Shown one piece after another: positions 17,011-25,988 of a DNA stretch of 64,000 nucleotides (positions are counted from its first letter, which is position 1; each line of letters opens with the position of its first letter). The DNA comes from an uncultured Clostridia bacterium (GTDB lineage: Bacteria; Bacillota; Clostridia; Lachnospirales; Anaerotignaceae): positions 1 to 64,000 of the forward strand of contig CAJUKL010000006.1 in the NCBI GenBank assembly GCA_910587195.1, read 5' to 3'. The notes below the pieces were generated by a model. It was given only the letters and a program-made list of their open reading frames with translations, searched no databases and had not been told where the DNA came from. Made by a program: the position numbers and the translations under genes.

Positions 17011-17664
17011 TTACTGGGTTGTAATATAATTTTTTATTTTTTCAAAAATGCTGTTTCCAATTTTGGACACATTTTTAATTTCTTCTATTGTTTGAAAAGA
17101 ACCATGTTCTGTTCGATATGATATAATATTTTCTGCTATTTTTTCACCAATACCGGGCAGCAATACTAATTCTTCTGCACCTGCTGTATTAATATTAACA
17201 AGTAATCTGGTGGTATCTTCTATTTCCTGCGTTTCTTCTACATTTTCTACTTCTTTTTCTGTTTTTTGCTCCTCTTTTTGTTCCAAAAATAGCGGACTAT
17301 ATTCTATAATAACAGTTTCTTGTTTTTTGGGTATTACAATCTTTTGACCATCAAATACATTCCAATCTAATGAAACAGCAACAGCAAGTTCTGTTAAACC
17401 GCCTGCTTTTTCCACTACATCTTTTAAAGTATATCCTTCATAAATGGTATACATACCCGGATATTTTACTTCTCCTTCTATTTCAACTGTTATACTGTCT
17501 AATATATCCAAAGATTGCTGTGATTTCAATACTTCTTTTTCTGTTCCAAAACTTAATATAGATTTTTTTCGTATTCTGCTATAAGATATTCCACAAATGG
17601 TTATAATCAATAATAACAGAAAAAGTAACCATCTGTTATCTTTTTCTTTTTTCCTTTTTCTCAT
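17011..17664 (-). CDS. comEA: ComEA-type DNA receptor
   Basis: A 217-residue membrane-anchored competence protein that binds incoming double-stranded DNA outside the membrane. It has an N-terminal TM anchor (WLLFLLLLIITICGISY), a SLBB domain (residues about 60-115, VEIEGEVKYPGMYTI and KDVVEKAGGLTE), an acidic Glu-rich linker, and a C-terminal tandem helix-hairpin-helix (VNINTAGAEELVLLPGIGEK and GSFQTIEEIKNVSKIG). This is the standard Firmicute ComEA order. It is the first gene of the string toward comEC and is divergent from the carboxypeptidase gene. Confidence 0.92.
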   Translation of the reverse strand: MRKRKKEKDNRWLLFLLLLIITICGISYSRIRKKSILSFGTEKEVLKSQQSLDILDSITVEIEGEVKYPGMYTIYEGYTLKDVVEKAGGLTELAVAVSLDWNVFDGQKIVIPKKQETVIIEYSPLFLEQKEEQKTEKEVENVEETQEIEDTTRLLVNINTAGAEELVLLPGIGEKIAENIISYRTEHGSFQTIEEIKNVSKIGNSIFEKIKNYITTQ

Positions 17665-17714
17665 AGTTATTCCACCTTTAAAAGAAAGCTATTTTAAATT
17701 ACAGTAATCTCTGT

Positions 17715-17736
17715 TATAATTGATACTATTGTATCA
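17715..17736 (+). promoter_or_regulatory. -10 box and perfect dyad between comEA and the carboxypeptidase gene
   Basis: TATAAT (17715-17720) is followed at once by TGATAC-TATT-GTATCA (17721-17736), a perfect 6-4-6 inverted repeat in the 96-base divergent gap. The dyad covers the expected start of rightward transcription, so it is a good operator candidate. The -35 is weak. Confidence 0.5.
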
Positions 17737-17760
17737 CATATTTTTGTAAAGGAGTATATA

Positions 17761-19116
17761 ATGAAAAAAAATATTTTATTGATTTTTTTAGCGACAATTA
17801 TTTCATTTAGTTCTACCTGTACATTATGGGCAGAAACAGCAACATCCATAGAACAAAATACAGAAAATGATTTAGAATTAAGTTCTGACGCTGCTATATT
17901 GATGGATGCTACAACTGGAGAAATTTTATATGAAAAAAATAGTAACAAAAAAGAATATCCAGCAAGTATTACAAAAATAATGACAGCACTGTTAGCTTTT
18001 GAATCCGGAAAAATGGACGAAACAATTACTTTTTCTCATGATGCTATTTTTGGAATAGAACCAGGAAGCAGTCACATTGCTTTACAGGAAGAAGAACAAA
18101 TTACCATGGAACAAGCGATGTATGCTTTACTATTACGTTCTGCCAATGAAGCCGCACTTGGAATTGCAGAACAAGTAGATGGTTCTGTAGAAAAATTTGC
18201 AACACATATGACAGAACGTGCAAAAGAATTAGGCTGTAAAAATACAAACTTTGTCAATCCTAACGGGCTTCACAGTGAAAACCATTATACTACAGCATAT
18301 GATATGGCATTGATTGCAAAAGAAGCATTAAAATTTGAAGATTTTAAAAACATCATTCAAACAACTTATTATGAAATTCCCCCTACCAATAAACAAGAAG
18401 AAACAAGATACCTTTATGGACAACACCAAATGATAAAACCTCCCTCTATTTATGTTTATGAAGGTTGTGAAGGTGGAAAAACTGGTTTTACAGATGAAGC
18501 CCAAAATACATTGGTTACCTATGCAAAAAGAAATGATACCGAGCTCATTGCTGTTGTCTTTCAATGCAAAGGAGCGCAACATTATGAAGATACTATTAAA
18601 TTGTTTGACTACGGATTTTCTCAATTTAAAACAGTAAAACTTTCTTCTGCCTCTGAAGTTTCTCAAACCTTTTCTGTTGTAAACGAAAAAAAAGAAGAAA
18701 TAGATTCTGTTTTTGCAAAAGCAAAAGAAGATGTTTATCAAACAGTTCCTATTGATTTTGAAATGGATAAAGTAACAAAAAAAGAAAACGCACCAGAAAC
18801 ACTTTCTGCTCCCATTTCTTTAAATGATGCTGTTGCCTCTGTTACTTTTTATTATGAAGAAAAACCCATTGCTACAGCAGAATTATTTGCAGACCATGCT
18901 GTTACTTTAGAAGAATCAGAAGAAAATGTGGTAACTGCTTCTATGCAAAATGATAAAAAAATAGATAGTAATTTTCACTCTTTTCCTACCATTCTTTCTA
19001 TTTTAATTTTTGCTGTCATTTGCAGTATTATTTCTTTTTTTGTAGCATTGATAATTTGCCGTTTTATTTCTTGGCGTAAACGAAAAAGACGCCGTTTTGC
19101 AAGAAGACGAAAATAA
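17761..19116 (+). CDS. D-alanyl-D-alanine carboxypeptidase (class A low-mass PBP)
   Basis: A 451-residue secreted, membrane-anchored peptidase S11 enzyme that trims the terminal D-Ala from peptidoglycan stem peptides. It has a signal peptide (residues 1-24, cleavage near LWA-ET) and the catalytic motifs S69-I-T-K72, S127-A-N129 and K240-T-G242. A C-terminal beta-rich region follows, then a transmembrane anchor (ILSILIFAVICSIISFFVAL) with a very basic tail (RKRKRRRFARRRK). It resembles DacF. It is divergent from comEA and has an RBS AAAGGAG. Confidence 0.92.
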   Translation: MKKNILLIFLATIISFSSTCTLWAETATSIEQNTENDLELSSDAAILMDATTGEILYEKNSNKKEYPASITKIMTALLAFESGKMDETITFSHDAIFGIEPGSSHIALQEEEQITMEQAMYALLLRSANEAALGIAEQVDGSVEKFATHMTERAKELGCKNTNFVNPNGLHSENHYTTAYDMALIAKEALKFEDFKNIIQTTYYEIPPTNKQEETRYLYGQHQMIKPPSIYVYEGCEGGKTGFTDEAQNTLVTYAKRNDTELIAVVFQCKGAQHYEDTIKLFDYGFSQFKTVKLSSASEVSQTFSVVNEKKEEIDSVFAKAKEDVYQTVPIDFEMDKVTKKENAPETLSAPISLNDAVASVTFYYEEKPIATAELFADHAVTLEESEENVVTASMQNDKKIDSNFHSFPTILSILIFAVICSIISFFVALIICRFISWRKRKRRRFARRRK

Positions 19117-19140
19117 AATTTTAAAGGGAATGGAATATAT

Positions 19141-20871
19141 TTACATTTTATAAGGCATTGTAATGGTAAAGATAGTTCCTTTCCCTTCTGTACTTTCTAC
19201 TTTTACTTTTCCATTATAAAGCATCATAATATGCTTTACAATAGAAAGTCCTAAACCTGTTCCTCCTGCTTTTCTGGAACGACCTTTGTCTACTCTATAA
19301 AATCGTTCAAAAATTCGGTCAATACTTTCTTCTGGAATACCAATTCCTGTATCTATCACTTGCAATAAAAAAGATTCTCCTTGATATTTACAACGTACAA
19401 TTATCTTTCCTTTTTCTGTATATTTAATTGCATTCTCAATTAAATTGATAAACATTTGGGAAATCCTATCCTTATTACAAAAATAAGGTGGTATTGCTTC
19501 ATATTCTATCAATAATTGTAATCCTTTTTCTTCTGCTTGCGGACGCAAAAGCCCTTCTACATAAATCAAAATTTCTTCAATAGATTCCTGTTGCATATTG
19601 GTATCTTTTTTTCTTGTTTCTATTTCTGAAAGAGATAAAATATCTTGTATTAAACGATATAAACGATGGGTTTCAATATCAATAATCTCTAAAAAATGTT
19701 TTTCCATTTCTTTGTCATAAATGCCCCCAGAACGCAAAGTATCTGTAAAGCCCATAATGGAAGTTAATGGCGTTTTTAGTTCATGGGTTACATTTGATAC
19801 AAAATCACTTCTCATTTTTTCTAGCTTTTTAATTTGTGTTACATCTTGAAAAACAAGTAGTGTTCCCAAGCTATCTTCAGAACTTCTTGTAGAAAAAATA
19901 GGATTGATATAGACACGCAATATTTTATCTCCATTAAATTTAGATTTTAATATTACAATGTCTACAATACTCCTTTTTTCTGAAATAGAAATTTCCAGTA
20001 ATGTTTGTATATCTTCATTTTTAAAAATATCATAAAAATTTAATCCCTTACAATACTTATTTTTAATATGAAATAAATCATAACATTGAGAATTTATCAT
20101 TAATATTTTATTTTTTTTATCAATAGCTACCACGCCATTTATCATACTGTTTACAATAGCCTCCATTCTTTTATTTTCTGTTTCTAAAGCATTGATGGTA
20201 GTATTTAATTTTACACACATTCTATTAAAAGCTCCTGCTAAATAACCTATTTGGTCATTGGTAGCTACTGGTATTTTCTTATTGTATTTTCCTTGAGAAA
20301 CTTCTGCTACAGCATTTGTTAAAGTATCCAAAGGTTCTGCAACTTTTTTTGACAAATAATAGCCTAACAATAAAACAATTACACTACTAATGATAATATT
20401 TATTATCATATCTGTTTTAGGGCCATCTAATTCTGAAAAAAGAATAGAAAAACGTAATACCATTTCTTCCGAATGGAAAGTAATGGGAATTGCAATATAA
20501 ATATAATCTTCACCATATACTTCATTTTTTCTAGTAATAATCGCTTTTTGTCCAGAAAATGCTTTTTGTACTTCTGACATATTTTTTTGATTCTGATGAT
20601 AGCCTTTAGAATCAATAATAAGATTTCCCTCTTGGTCAATCATACTAATATGAAGTCCTAAATTATCTGCGGTTTCCTTTATAAATTTTTCAGAATCCTC
20701 CATAGAATCCATATTTTTTAAAATTTCAAAAATAAGATTTCCCTCTTTTAAAATATCCCTTTTATATTCCTCTACAAAATAAGAATGGCTAATTTTAACA
20801 GAATAAAAACCAACTAAACAAACAAGCACACCTATTAGTACAAGATAATACAAAAATATTTTTTTTTGCAT
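19141..20871 (-). CDS. PhoR-type sensor histidine kinase
   Basis: A 576-residue membrane kinase. Order: TM1 (5-25), extracytoplasmic PAS-like sensor (30-145), TM2 (155-175), HAMP (175-230), cytosolic PAS (238-345), HisKA with SNVTHELKTPLTS (H363), and HATPase_c with ENAIKY, DTGIGI and GGTGLGLSI boxes. I chose the ATG at 20871, preceded by GGGAGGA and starting one base after the regulator's stop; the longer frame to 20976 is mostly overlap. The layout and the paired regulator are those of PhoP-PhoR, but no pst or phoU genes are nearby, so a phosphate role is not shown. Confidence 0.92.
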   Translation of the reverse strand: MQKKIFLYYLVLIGVLVCLVGFYSVKISHSYFVEEYKRDILKEGNLIFEILKNMDSMEDSEKFIKETADNLGLHISMIDQEGNLIIDSKGYHQNQKNMSEVQKAFSGQKAIITRKNEVYGEDYIYIAIPITFHSEEMVLRFSILFSELDGPKTDMIINIIISSVIVLLLGYYLSKKVAEPLDTLTNAVAEVSQGKYNKKIPVATNDQIGYLAGAFNRMCVKLNTTINALETENKRMEAIVNSMINGVVAIDKKNKILMINSQCYDLFHIKNKYCKGLNFYDIFKNEDIQTLLEISISEKRSIVDIVILKSKFNGDKILRVYINPIFSTRSSEDSLGTLLVFQDVTQIKKLEKMRSDFVSNVTHELKTPLTSIMGFTDTLRSGGIYDKEMEKHFLEIIDIETHRLYRLIQDILSLSEIETRKKDTNMQQESIEEILIYVEGLLRPQAEEKGLQLLIEYEAIPPYFCNKDRISQMFINLIENAIKYTEKGKIIVRCKYQGESFLLQVIDTGIGIPEESIDRIFERFYRVDKGRSRKAGGTGLGLSIVKHIMMLYNGKVKVESTEGKGTIFTITMPYKM

Positions 20872-20872
20872 A

Positions 20873-21562
20873 TTAGTCCTCCCTAAATTTATATCCAAAA
20901 CCACGCACCGTTTTAATAAACATAGGGTTACTATCATCTTCTTCAATTTTTTTTCGAATATGACGAATATGTACATCTACAGTTCTTGTTTCTCCAATAT
21001 ATTCATAACTCCAAATTTTTTCTAATAATATATCTCTGGAATAAACTTTTCCAGGATTTTCTGCTAATAATTTTAAAAGTTCAAATTCTTTTAATGACAT
21101 TTCAATTTCTATTCCATCTTTTTTTACTGTTTTACTTTCTATTCCAATTTCCAAACCATGCGTAGAAATTACCTTTTCTGTTTCAGAAGTTACACGGCGT
21201 AAAACAGCTTTTACTCTTGCCTGCAATTCTCTAATACTAAAAGGTTTTGCAATATAATCATCTGCCCCCATTTCCAAGCCTAATACTTTATCAAATTCAG
21301 CACTTTTCGCCGTTAATAAAATAACGGGTATTTTTTTAATTTTTTCATTTTTACGAATACAACGTAATACCTCTAAACCATCCATTTTTGGCAGCATCAA
21401 ATCTAACAACACAGCATCTATTTTTTCTTCTGATAATAAATGAAGTGCTTCTTCTCCTGTTTCCACAGTAATAACATCATAATCATTTGTTTCTAAATTA
21501 TATTTTAAAAGTTCTAAAATGTGTACTTCATCGTCAACAGCTAATATTGTTTTTCTTTGCAT
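20873..21562 (-). CDS. PhoB/PhoP-type response regulator
   Basis: A 229-residue regulator with a receiver domain (DDE at 10-12, phospho-acceptor D54 in LLDLMLPKMDG, conserved T and K) and an OmpR-type winged helix (MSLKEFELLKLLAENPGKVY, then TRTVDVHIRHIRKKIEED). It is first in the pair with the kinase at 19141. Just upstream on the minus strand is an extended -10 (TGT-TATACT near 21630), which is the likely promoter. Confidence 0.92.
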   Translation of the reverse strand: MQRKTILAVDDEVHILELLKYNLETNDYDVITVETGEEALHLLSEEKIDAVLLDLMLPKMDGLEVLRCIRKNEKIKKIPVILLTAKSAEFDKVLGLEMGADDYIAKPFSIRELQARVKAVLRRVTSETEKVISTHGLEIGIESKTVKKDGIEIEMSLKEFELLKLLAENPGKVYSRDILLEKIWSYEYIGETRTVDVHIRHIRKKIEEDDSNPMFIKTVRGFGYKFRED

Positions 21563-21642
21563 AGATGTTCTCCTTATCTGTAATCCTATTTTTTATAGAA
21601 GTATCCATTCCTTTATTCTTCATTAGTATAACACAGAGTTAC

Positions 21643-21680
21643 AAAAAAAACTGACTTTTAGAAAAAATTCTAAAAGCCAG
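21643..21680 (-). terminator. Terminator of the EF-G-like gene
   Basis: CTGACTTTTAGAA (21651-21663) pairs with TTCTAAAAGCCAG (21668-21680) with one mismatch. On the minus strand it is followed by eight Ts. Confidence 0.88.
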
Positions 21681-21692
21681 TTTGTTTATTCT

Positions 21693-23774
21693 TTATTTTT
21701 CATTTGCTTTTTGTTCAATAATTTTTTTCTGCATTTCCATAGGAGCTTCTTCATAGCGTTCAAAGTAATATTCATAAGAGCCTCTACCTTGTGTCATAGA
21801 ACGTAAGTCTGTTGCATATTTGTGCATTTCTGCAAGTGGTACTTCTGCAACAATCACTTTCTTTTCTTGCTCAGGATTCATGCTTAAAATGCGACCCCTT
21901 CTTTTATTAATATCACCCATAATATCGCCCATATATCTTTCAGGTATGGTTACTTCTACATGTGCAATCGGTTCTAAAATAGTTGGTTTTGCTTGTGGCA
22001 AACCATCTTTAAATGCAACAGAAGTTGCCATTTTAAATGCCATTTCAGAAGAATCTACAGGGTGATAAGAACCATCTACCAATGTTGCTTTTAAACCAAC
22101 CACAGGATAACCAGCTAATACACCATTGTTAACACATTCTTGTAAGCCCTTTTCAACAGCAGGGAAGTATTGTTTTGGTACAGAACCACCAAATATTTTT
22201 TCTTCAAAAACATAAGGCTGAGATTGGTCACCTGATGGCTCAAATTCCATCCAAACATCACCATACTGACCATGACCGCCAGATTGTTTTTTATATTTTC
22301 CCTGTATTTTTACTTTAGATTTAATGGTTTCCCTATAAGGAATAATAGGGTCTGTTAATTCTACATCAATTTTATATTTTGTTTTTAATTTATTCACTAC
22401 AACTTCAAGTTGTTGTTCTCCCTGTCCATAAAGAATGGTCTGTTTTGTTTCTTTATTGATTTCCAAACGTAATGTTGGGTCTTCTTCCAATATTTTAGAT
22501 AAAGCAGCGGAAATTTTATCTTCATCGCCTTTTCCTTTTGGTGCAATACACATAGAAAGCCCTGGTTTTGGCAAATCAATTTTTTCCAATTCAACAGGGA
22601 AATATTTAGAGCAAAGTGTATCTTGTGTAGAGGTGTTGGAAAGTTTTGCTAATGCACCAATATCTCCAGCCTGTAATTCATCTACTTCAATTTGTTCTTT
22701 TCCTCTGACAACATAAAGATGTGCTACTTTTTCATAAGTGTCTTTTTCTGGATTATACACTGTTTTTGTATTATCAATAACACCAGAAAGCACACGGAAA
22801 ATATTTAAACGACCAACATAAGGGTCAGATATTGTTTTAAAAACAAAGCAAGCAAGATGGTCTTTTTCAGAGTTATAACGTTTCATGCCTTCGCCTTCAT
22901 TTTTCAAATCTTTGCACATAAAAGATGGACGACATTCAATAGATGGAGGCATAAATTTTACGATTGTACTCATTAAAAGACGGATACCATATCCCATAGT
23001 AGCAGAACCAAAAATAACAGGTGCAATAGAATGATTACGGATTCCCTTTTTCAAACCTAAGTAAATTTCTTCTAAGGTTAATTCTTCATCATTAAAGAAT
23101 TTTTCTAACAAATCATCATCACTTTCTGCTGCTACTTCTACAACCCATGCGCGCAATGTTTCTACTTCTTCTTTTTTATCTTCTGGAATATCACATTTTA
23201 CTAATTTGCCGTTGCTATCCAACATTCTAGCATCTCTTTTTAATACATTAATAAAACCTAAAATTCCATTGCTATCTCTAAAAGGAACTTGTAAAGGTGC
23301 TACAATTTTTCCATATTTTTCTCTTAATTGATTGATAGTGTTTTGAAAATCTGCACTTTCATCATCCATTTGATTAATAAAAATCATTTTAGGAATTCCA
23401 ATTTCTTCTGCATATTCCCATGCTTTTTCTGTGCCTACTTCCAAACCGGATTTTGCTGAAACAACAATCAGAGCAGTATCTGCTACACTCATTGCTAATT
23501 TTACTTCTCCAACAAAGTCAAAATATCCTGGTGTATCTAAAAAGTTAATCTTTGTATCTTTCCATTCCACAGGCAATACAGATGTGCTAATAGATACTTT
23601 TCTGCGAACTTCTTCAGGGTCATAATCACTTACCGTATTTCCTTCCGATACCTTACCAAATCTTTTTGTTGCACCAGAATAATACAACAAGGATTCTGCC
23701 AATGTGGTTTTACCACAACCACTATGACCTAATATAACAATATCCCGAACTTCATTTGCAGCATAATTTTTCAT
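21693..23774 (-). CDS. Elongation factor G-like GTPase (EF-G2 type)
   Basis: A 693-residue translational GTPase with the full EF-G domain order: GTPase (1-280), beta-barrel II (300-390), III (400-475), IV (480-600) and V (600-680). The GTPase motifs are diverged from true EF-G: the P-loop is GHSGCGKTT instead of AHIDAGKTT, G3 is DTPGYFDF instead of DTPGHVDF, and G4 is NQMDDES instead of NKMD. The His that activates GTP hydrolysis is thus replaced by Tyr. This pattern belongs to the EF-G-like paralogue group, whose job is not settled, and not to the housekeeping fusA. It is monocistronic with a strong terminator. Confidence 0.85.
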   Translation of the reverse strand: MKNYAANEVRDIVILGHSGCGKTTLAESLLYYSGATKRFGKVSEGNTVSDYDPEEVRRKVSISTSVLPVEWKDTKINFLDTPGYFDFVGEVKLAMSVADTALIVVSAKSGLEVGTEKAWEYAEEIGIPKMIFINQMDDESADFQNTINQLREKYGKIVAPLQVPFRDSNGILGFINVLKRDARMLDSNGKLVKCDIPEDKKEEVETLRAWVVEVAAESDDDLLEKFFNDEELTLEEIYLGLKKGIRNHSIAPVIFGSATMGYGIRLLMSTIVKFMPPSIECRPSFMCKDLKNEGEGMKRYNSEKDHLACFVFKTISDPYVGRLNIFRVLSGVIDNTKTVYNPEKDTYEKVAHLYVVRGKEQIEVDELQAGDIGALAKLSNTSTQDTLCSKYFPVELEKIDLPKPGLSMCIAPKGKGDEDKISAALSKILEEDPTLRLEINKETKQTILYGQGEQQLEVVVNKLKTKYKIDVELTDPIIPYRETIKSKVKIQGKYKKQSGGHGQYGDVWMEFEPSGDQSQPYVFEEKIFGGSVPKQYFPAVEKGLQECVNNGVLAGYPVVGLKATLVDGSYHPVDSSEMAFKMATSVAFKDGLPQAKPTILEPIAHVEVTIPERYMGDIMGDINKRRGRILSMNPEQEKKVIVAEVPLAEMHKYATDLRSMTQGRGSYEYYFERYEEAPMEMQKKIIEQKANEK

Positions 23775-23902
23775 ACTTTATTTTACCTCCTCTTGTTGTT
23801 TAATTATAATAAATAACATTCTTATCTTTTATTTTTATAAAAACAAAGATAACATCTATTATAAATAATTCGACAATAAATAGAAATTTCCTTCTTTCTT
23901 TC

Positions 23903-23941
23903 AAAAAAAACCTGCAAATAGTTATGATAACTATTTGCAGG
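23903..23941 (-). terminator. Terminator of the amidase gene
   Basis: A perfect 14-bp stem with a 3-base loop (CCTGCAAATAGTTA at 23911-23924 with its complement at 23928-23941). On the minus strand eight Ts follow; an A-run lies on the other side too. Confidence 0.9.
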
Positions 23942-23953
23942 TCAAAAAAATCA

Positions 23954-24502
23954 TTAATTTTCTGGTTCTATAAAGGGAATTCCAAAATATTCTGTAAGAG
24001 ATAGAACTAAATTTCTTGCAATAGGCTCTATATTTTCTTTAATCCATTGTGCATCTGTAGGATTATCATGATAAGCCACTTCAATCAGTGCAGAAGGTGC
24101 AAAAGTTTTTCTTAATTCTCTCAAAGTTGAGGTCGGAACTGTTTTTACTTTATTACTATCAGGATAAACATCTTTAAAATTTTCTGCAATAATATCTGCT
24201 CCAGCTTTTCCCCACTTACTGTCATACCAATAATATACATCTGCCCCTTGCACCTGTCCTGCCAAAGATGGAGAAGCTGCATTAGAATGTAATGCTAAAT
24301 GAAAATCATACTCTCCTTCATTGGATGCATCAATCGCTTCTGTCAATGTTTGAGAAGGATGATTTCTTGTAAATTCAATCCCACTTGCAATTAAATATGG
24401 TTCCATCGCATCTGCAATTAAGTTCATATATTCTTCTTCTGTTCCTCCATTGATAAATTGATTATATTCTTGTAAAGAAGGACTCAAATAAATTCTAGGC
24501 AT
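23954..24502 (-). CDS. N-acetylmuramoyl-L-alanine amidase (Amidase_3 family)
   Basis: A 182-residue zinc amidase that cuts the bond between muramic acid and L-Ala in peptidoglycan. Visible are EEEYMN with a likely Glu ligand, HLALHSNAA with the central His, the VQGADVYYW strand, and the catalytic Glu in IEVAYHDNPTDA. The first family motif, usually DPGHGG, reads LSPSLQEYN, so the first His ligand is missing; a subgroup with SPSxQExN exists in clostridia and their phages. There is no signal peptide or cell-wall-binding domain, so export may be non-classical, or it may act on release from the mother cell. Confidence 0.8.
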   Translation of the reverse strand: MPRIYLSPSLQEYNQFINGGTEEEYMNLIADAMEPYLIASGIEFTRNHPSQTLTEAIDASNEGEYDFHLALHSNAASPSLAGQVQGADVYYWYDSKWGKAGADIIAENFKDVYPDSNKVKTVPTSTLRELRKTFAPSALIEVAYHDNPTDAQWIKENIEPIARNLVLSLTEYFGIPFIEPEN

Positions 24503-24589
24503 ATTTTTTCTCCTTATTATTTCTTTATTTTTATAGTATGCAATAAAATAAAAAGCGAAACTATTTCTAAAAATTTAAGATATTTTTTA

Positions 24590-24618
24590 TTGTCTTTTGC
24601 CGTCGAAAAATGTATACT
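24590..24618 (+). promoter_or_regulatory. Promoter of the deacetylase gene
   Basis: TTGTCT (24590-24595), a 17-base spacer and TATACT (24613-24618) lie 44 bases before the chosen ATG. Confidence 0.7.
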
Positions 24619-24661
24619 TAATATGGTAAAAATTTATTATAATGAAACAGGAGTGATTTTC

Positions 24662-25954
24662 ATGGGTATTTTACTTTTAACAAGTGTTCCCTCTTTACTT
24701 TTATCTATTGCTCTAGCAACACAGCCTATTCCCGCTTTCGAATCTAAAGAATTAAATTTGTTATCTTCTGTTTCTCAACAAGAAGAACATTTCATTTTAA
24801 TAGAAGAAGATGAAATGTCTGATAAAACAGAATTAGTTATAGAAAACTTACAGCAAAGAAAAGATTATACTTTAGATAGAGGCGAAGCTTGTCGCTATAT
24901 TATGGATACATATGAAATATTAACAGGAAAAAAACCAAAAGTTGTTTTAGAAAATCCTTTTTCTGATGTTGATACAGAAAGTCAAGCATTTATATTACAG
25001 GCCTATGATTTAGGAATTGTAAACGGCAAAGGTGATAACATTTTTTCCCCTTCAGAAGGATTATCTCGTAGTGACTTTGTAATATTGCTTTATCGTTTAA
25101 TAGAAACGGTATATCCTGATGCTGACCTTTCTGGAACAGAAGAAATTGTATTTGAAGAAAAAGTTTCTAAAGCAGCCATGGTTCCGCTTCAATTTGCTTA
25201 TTCTAGAGGTCTAATAGACATTCAAAATAATGGTAAAATTGGATTAGACAATGTTCTTACTTTGGGAGAGGTTTCAGACATACTACATGAAGTAATAGAA
25301 ACAGCACCAGATTTCCCTGTAAAATATACAAATTTTACATCAAAAAGAGCATTTTTAACATTCGATGATGGTACATCTGAAAACACAGCAAAAATTTTAG
25401 ATATTTTAAAAGAATATCATGTAAAAGCAACCTTTTTTGTAACAGGCACTTGTGATGAAGAATTATTACAAAGAATGCAGGAAGAAGGGCATATTGTAGG
25501 AAATCATACCAATAGCCATAAATATGAAGTGTTATATTCTTCTGCTGATGCTTTTTGGAATGATTTTTATATAGAACAACAATATCTGGAAGATGTGCTA
25601 GGAACAGCTTCCCCTTTTATGCGTTTTCCAGGAGGCTCTAACAATTCTATTGGTATGAAAAACGGCGTTATGGGAGATATTACAACACAAGCAAAACAAA
25701 ATGGATATTTTTATATTGATTGGAATGTAGATTCAGGAGATGCGCGTGGAAACAATGTACCAAAAGATACTATTGTTAGTAATGTATTAAATGGAACCTC
25801 CGGAAAAAATCAAGTTATTATATTGATGCACCAAACAAAACCAAAACAAACAACCGTGGAAGCTTTACCCGAAATTATAGAAGGCTTACAAGCACAGGGC
25901 TATGAAATTCGCCCTATTACAGAAAAATCGTATATGCCTAGATTTGTAAAATAA
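24662..25954 (+). CDS. SLH-domain polysaccharide deacetylase
   Basis: A 430-residue secreted cell-wall enzyme. It has a signal peptide (1-22, GILLLTSVPSLLLSIALA), one clear SLH repeat (about 85-150, PFSDVDTESQAFILQAYDLG, then GIVNGKGDNIFSPSEGLSR) and part of a second. The C-terminal NodB domain (about 235-420) carries motif 1 LTFDDG, motif 2 HTNSH, RFPGGSNNS, and the final HQTKPKQTTVEALPEI. The metal-binding D-H-H triad is intact. It probably deacetylates peptidoglycan GlcNAc while held in the wall by SLH. I chose the ATG at 24662 with AGGAGTGA upstream; a longer frame from 24590 overlaps the promoter. Confidence 0.88.
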   Translation: MGILLLTSVPSLLLSIALATQPIPAFESKELNLLSSVSQQEEHFILIEEDEMSDKTELVIENLQQRKDYTLDRGEACRYIMDTYEILTGKKPKVVLENPFSDVDTESQAFILQAYDLGIVNGKGDNIFSPSEGLSRSDFVILLYRLIETVYPDADLSGTEEIVFEEKVSKAAMVPLQFAYSRGLIDIQNNGKIGLDNVLTLGEVSDILHEVIETAPDFPVKYTNFTSKRAFLTFDDGTSENTAKILDILKEYHVKATFFVTGTCDEELLQRMQEEGHIVGNHTNSHKYEVLYSSADAFWNDFYIEQQYLEDVLGTASPFMRFPGGSNNSIGMKNGVMGDITTQAKQNGYFYIDWNVDSGDARGNNVPKDTIVSNVLNGTSGKNQVIILMHQTKPKQTTVEALPEIIEGLQAQGYEIRPITEKSYMPRFVK

Positions 25955-25988
25955 AAAAAATCCCCTCTTTCGAGATGGGGATTTTTTT
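25953..25988. terminator. Bidirectional terminator
   Basis: AAATCCCC (25958-25965) pairs with GGGGATTT (25977-25984), with an inner CT/AG step around TTCG. It has A/T-runs on both sides and serves the convergent genes ending at 25954 and 25987. Confidence 0.88.
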
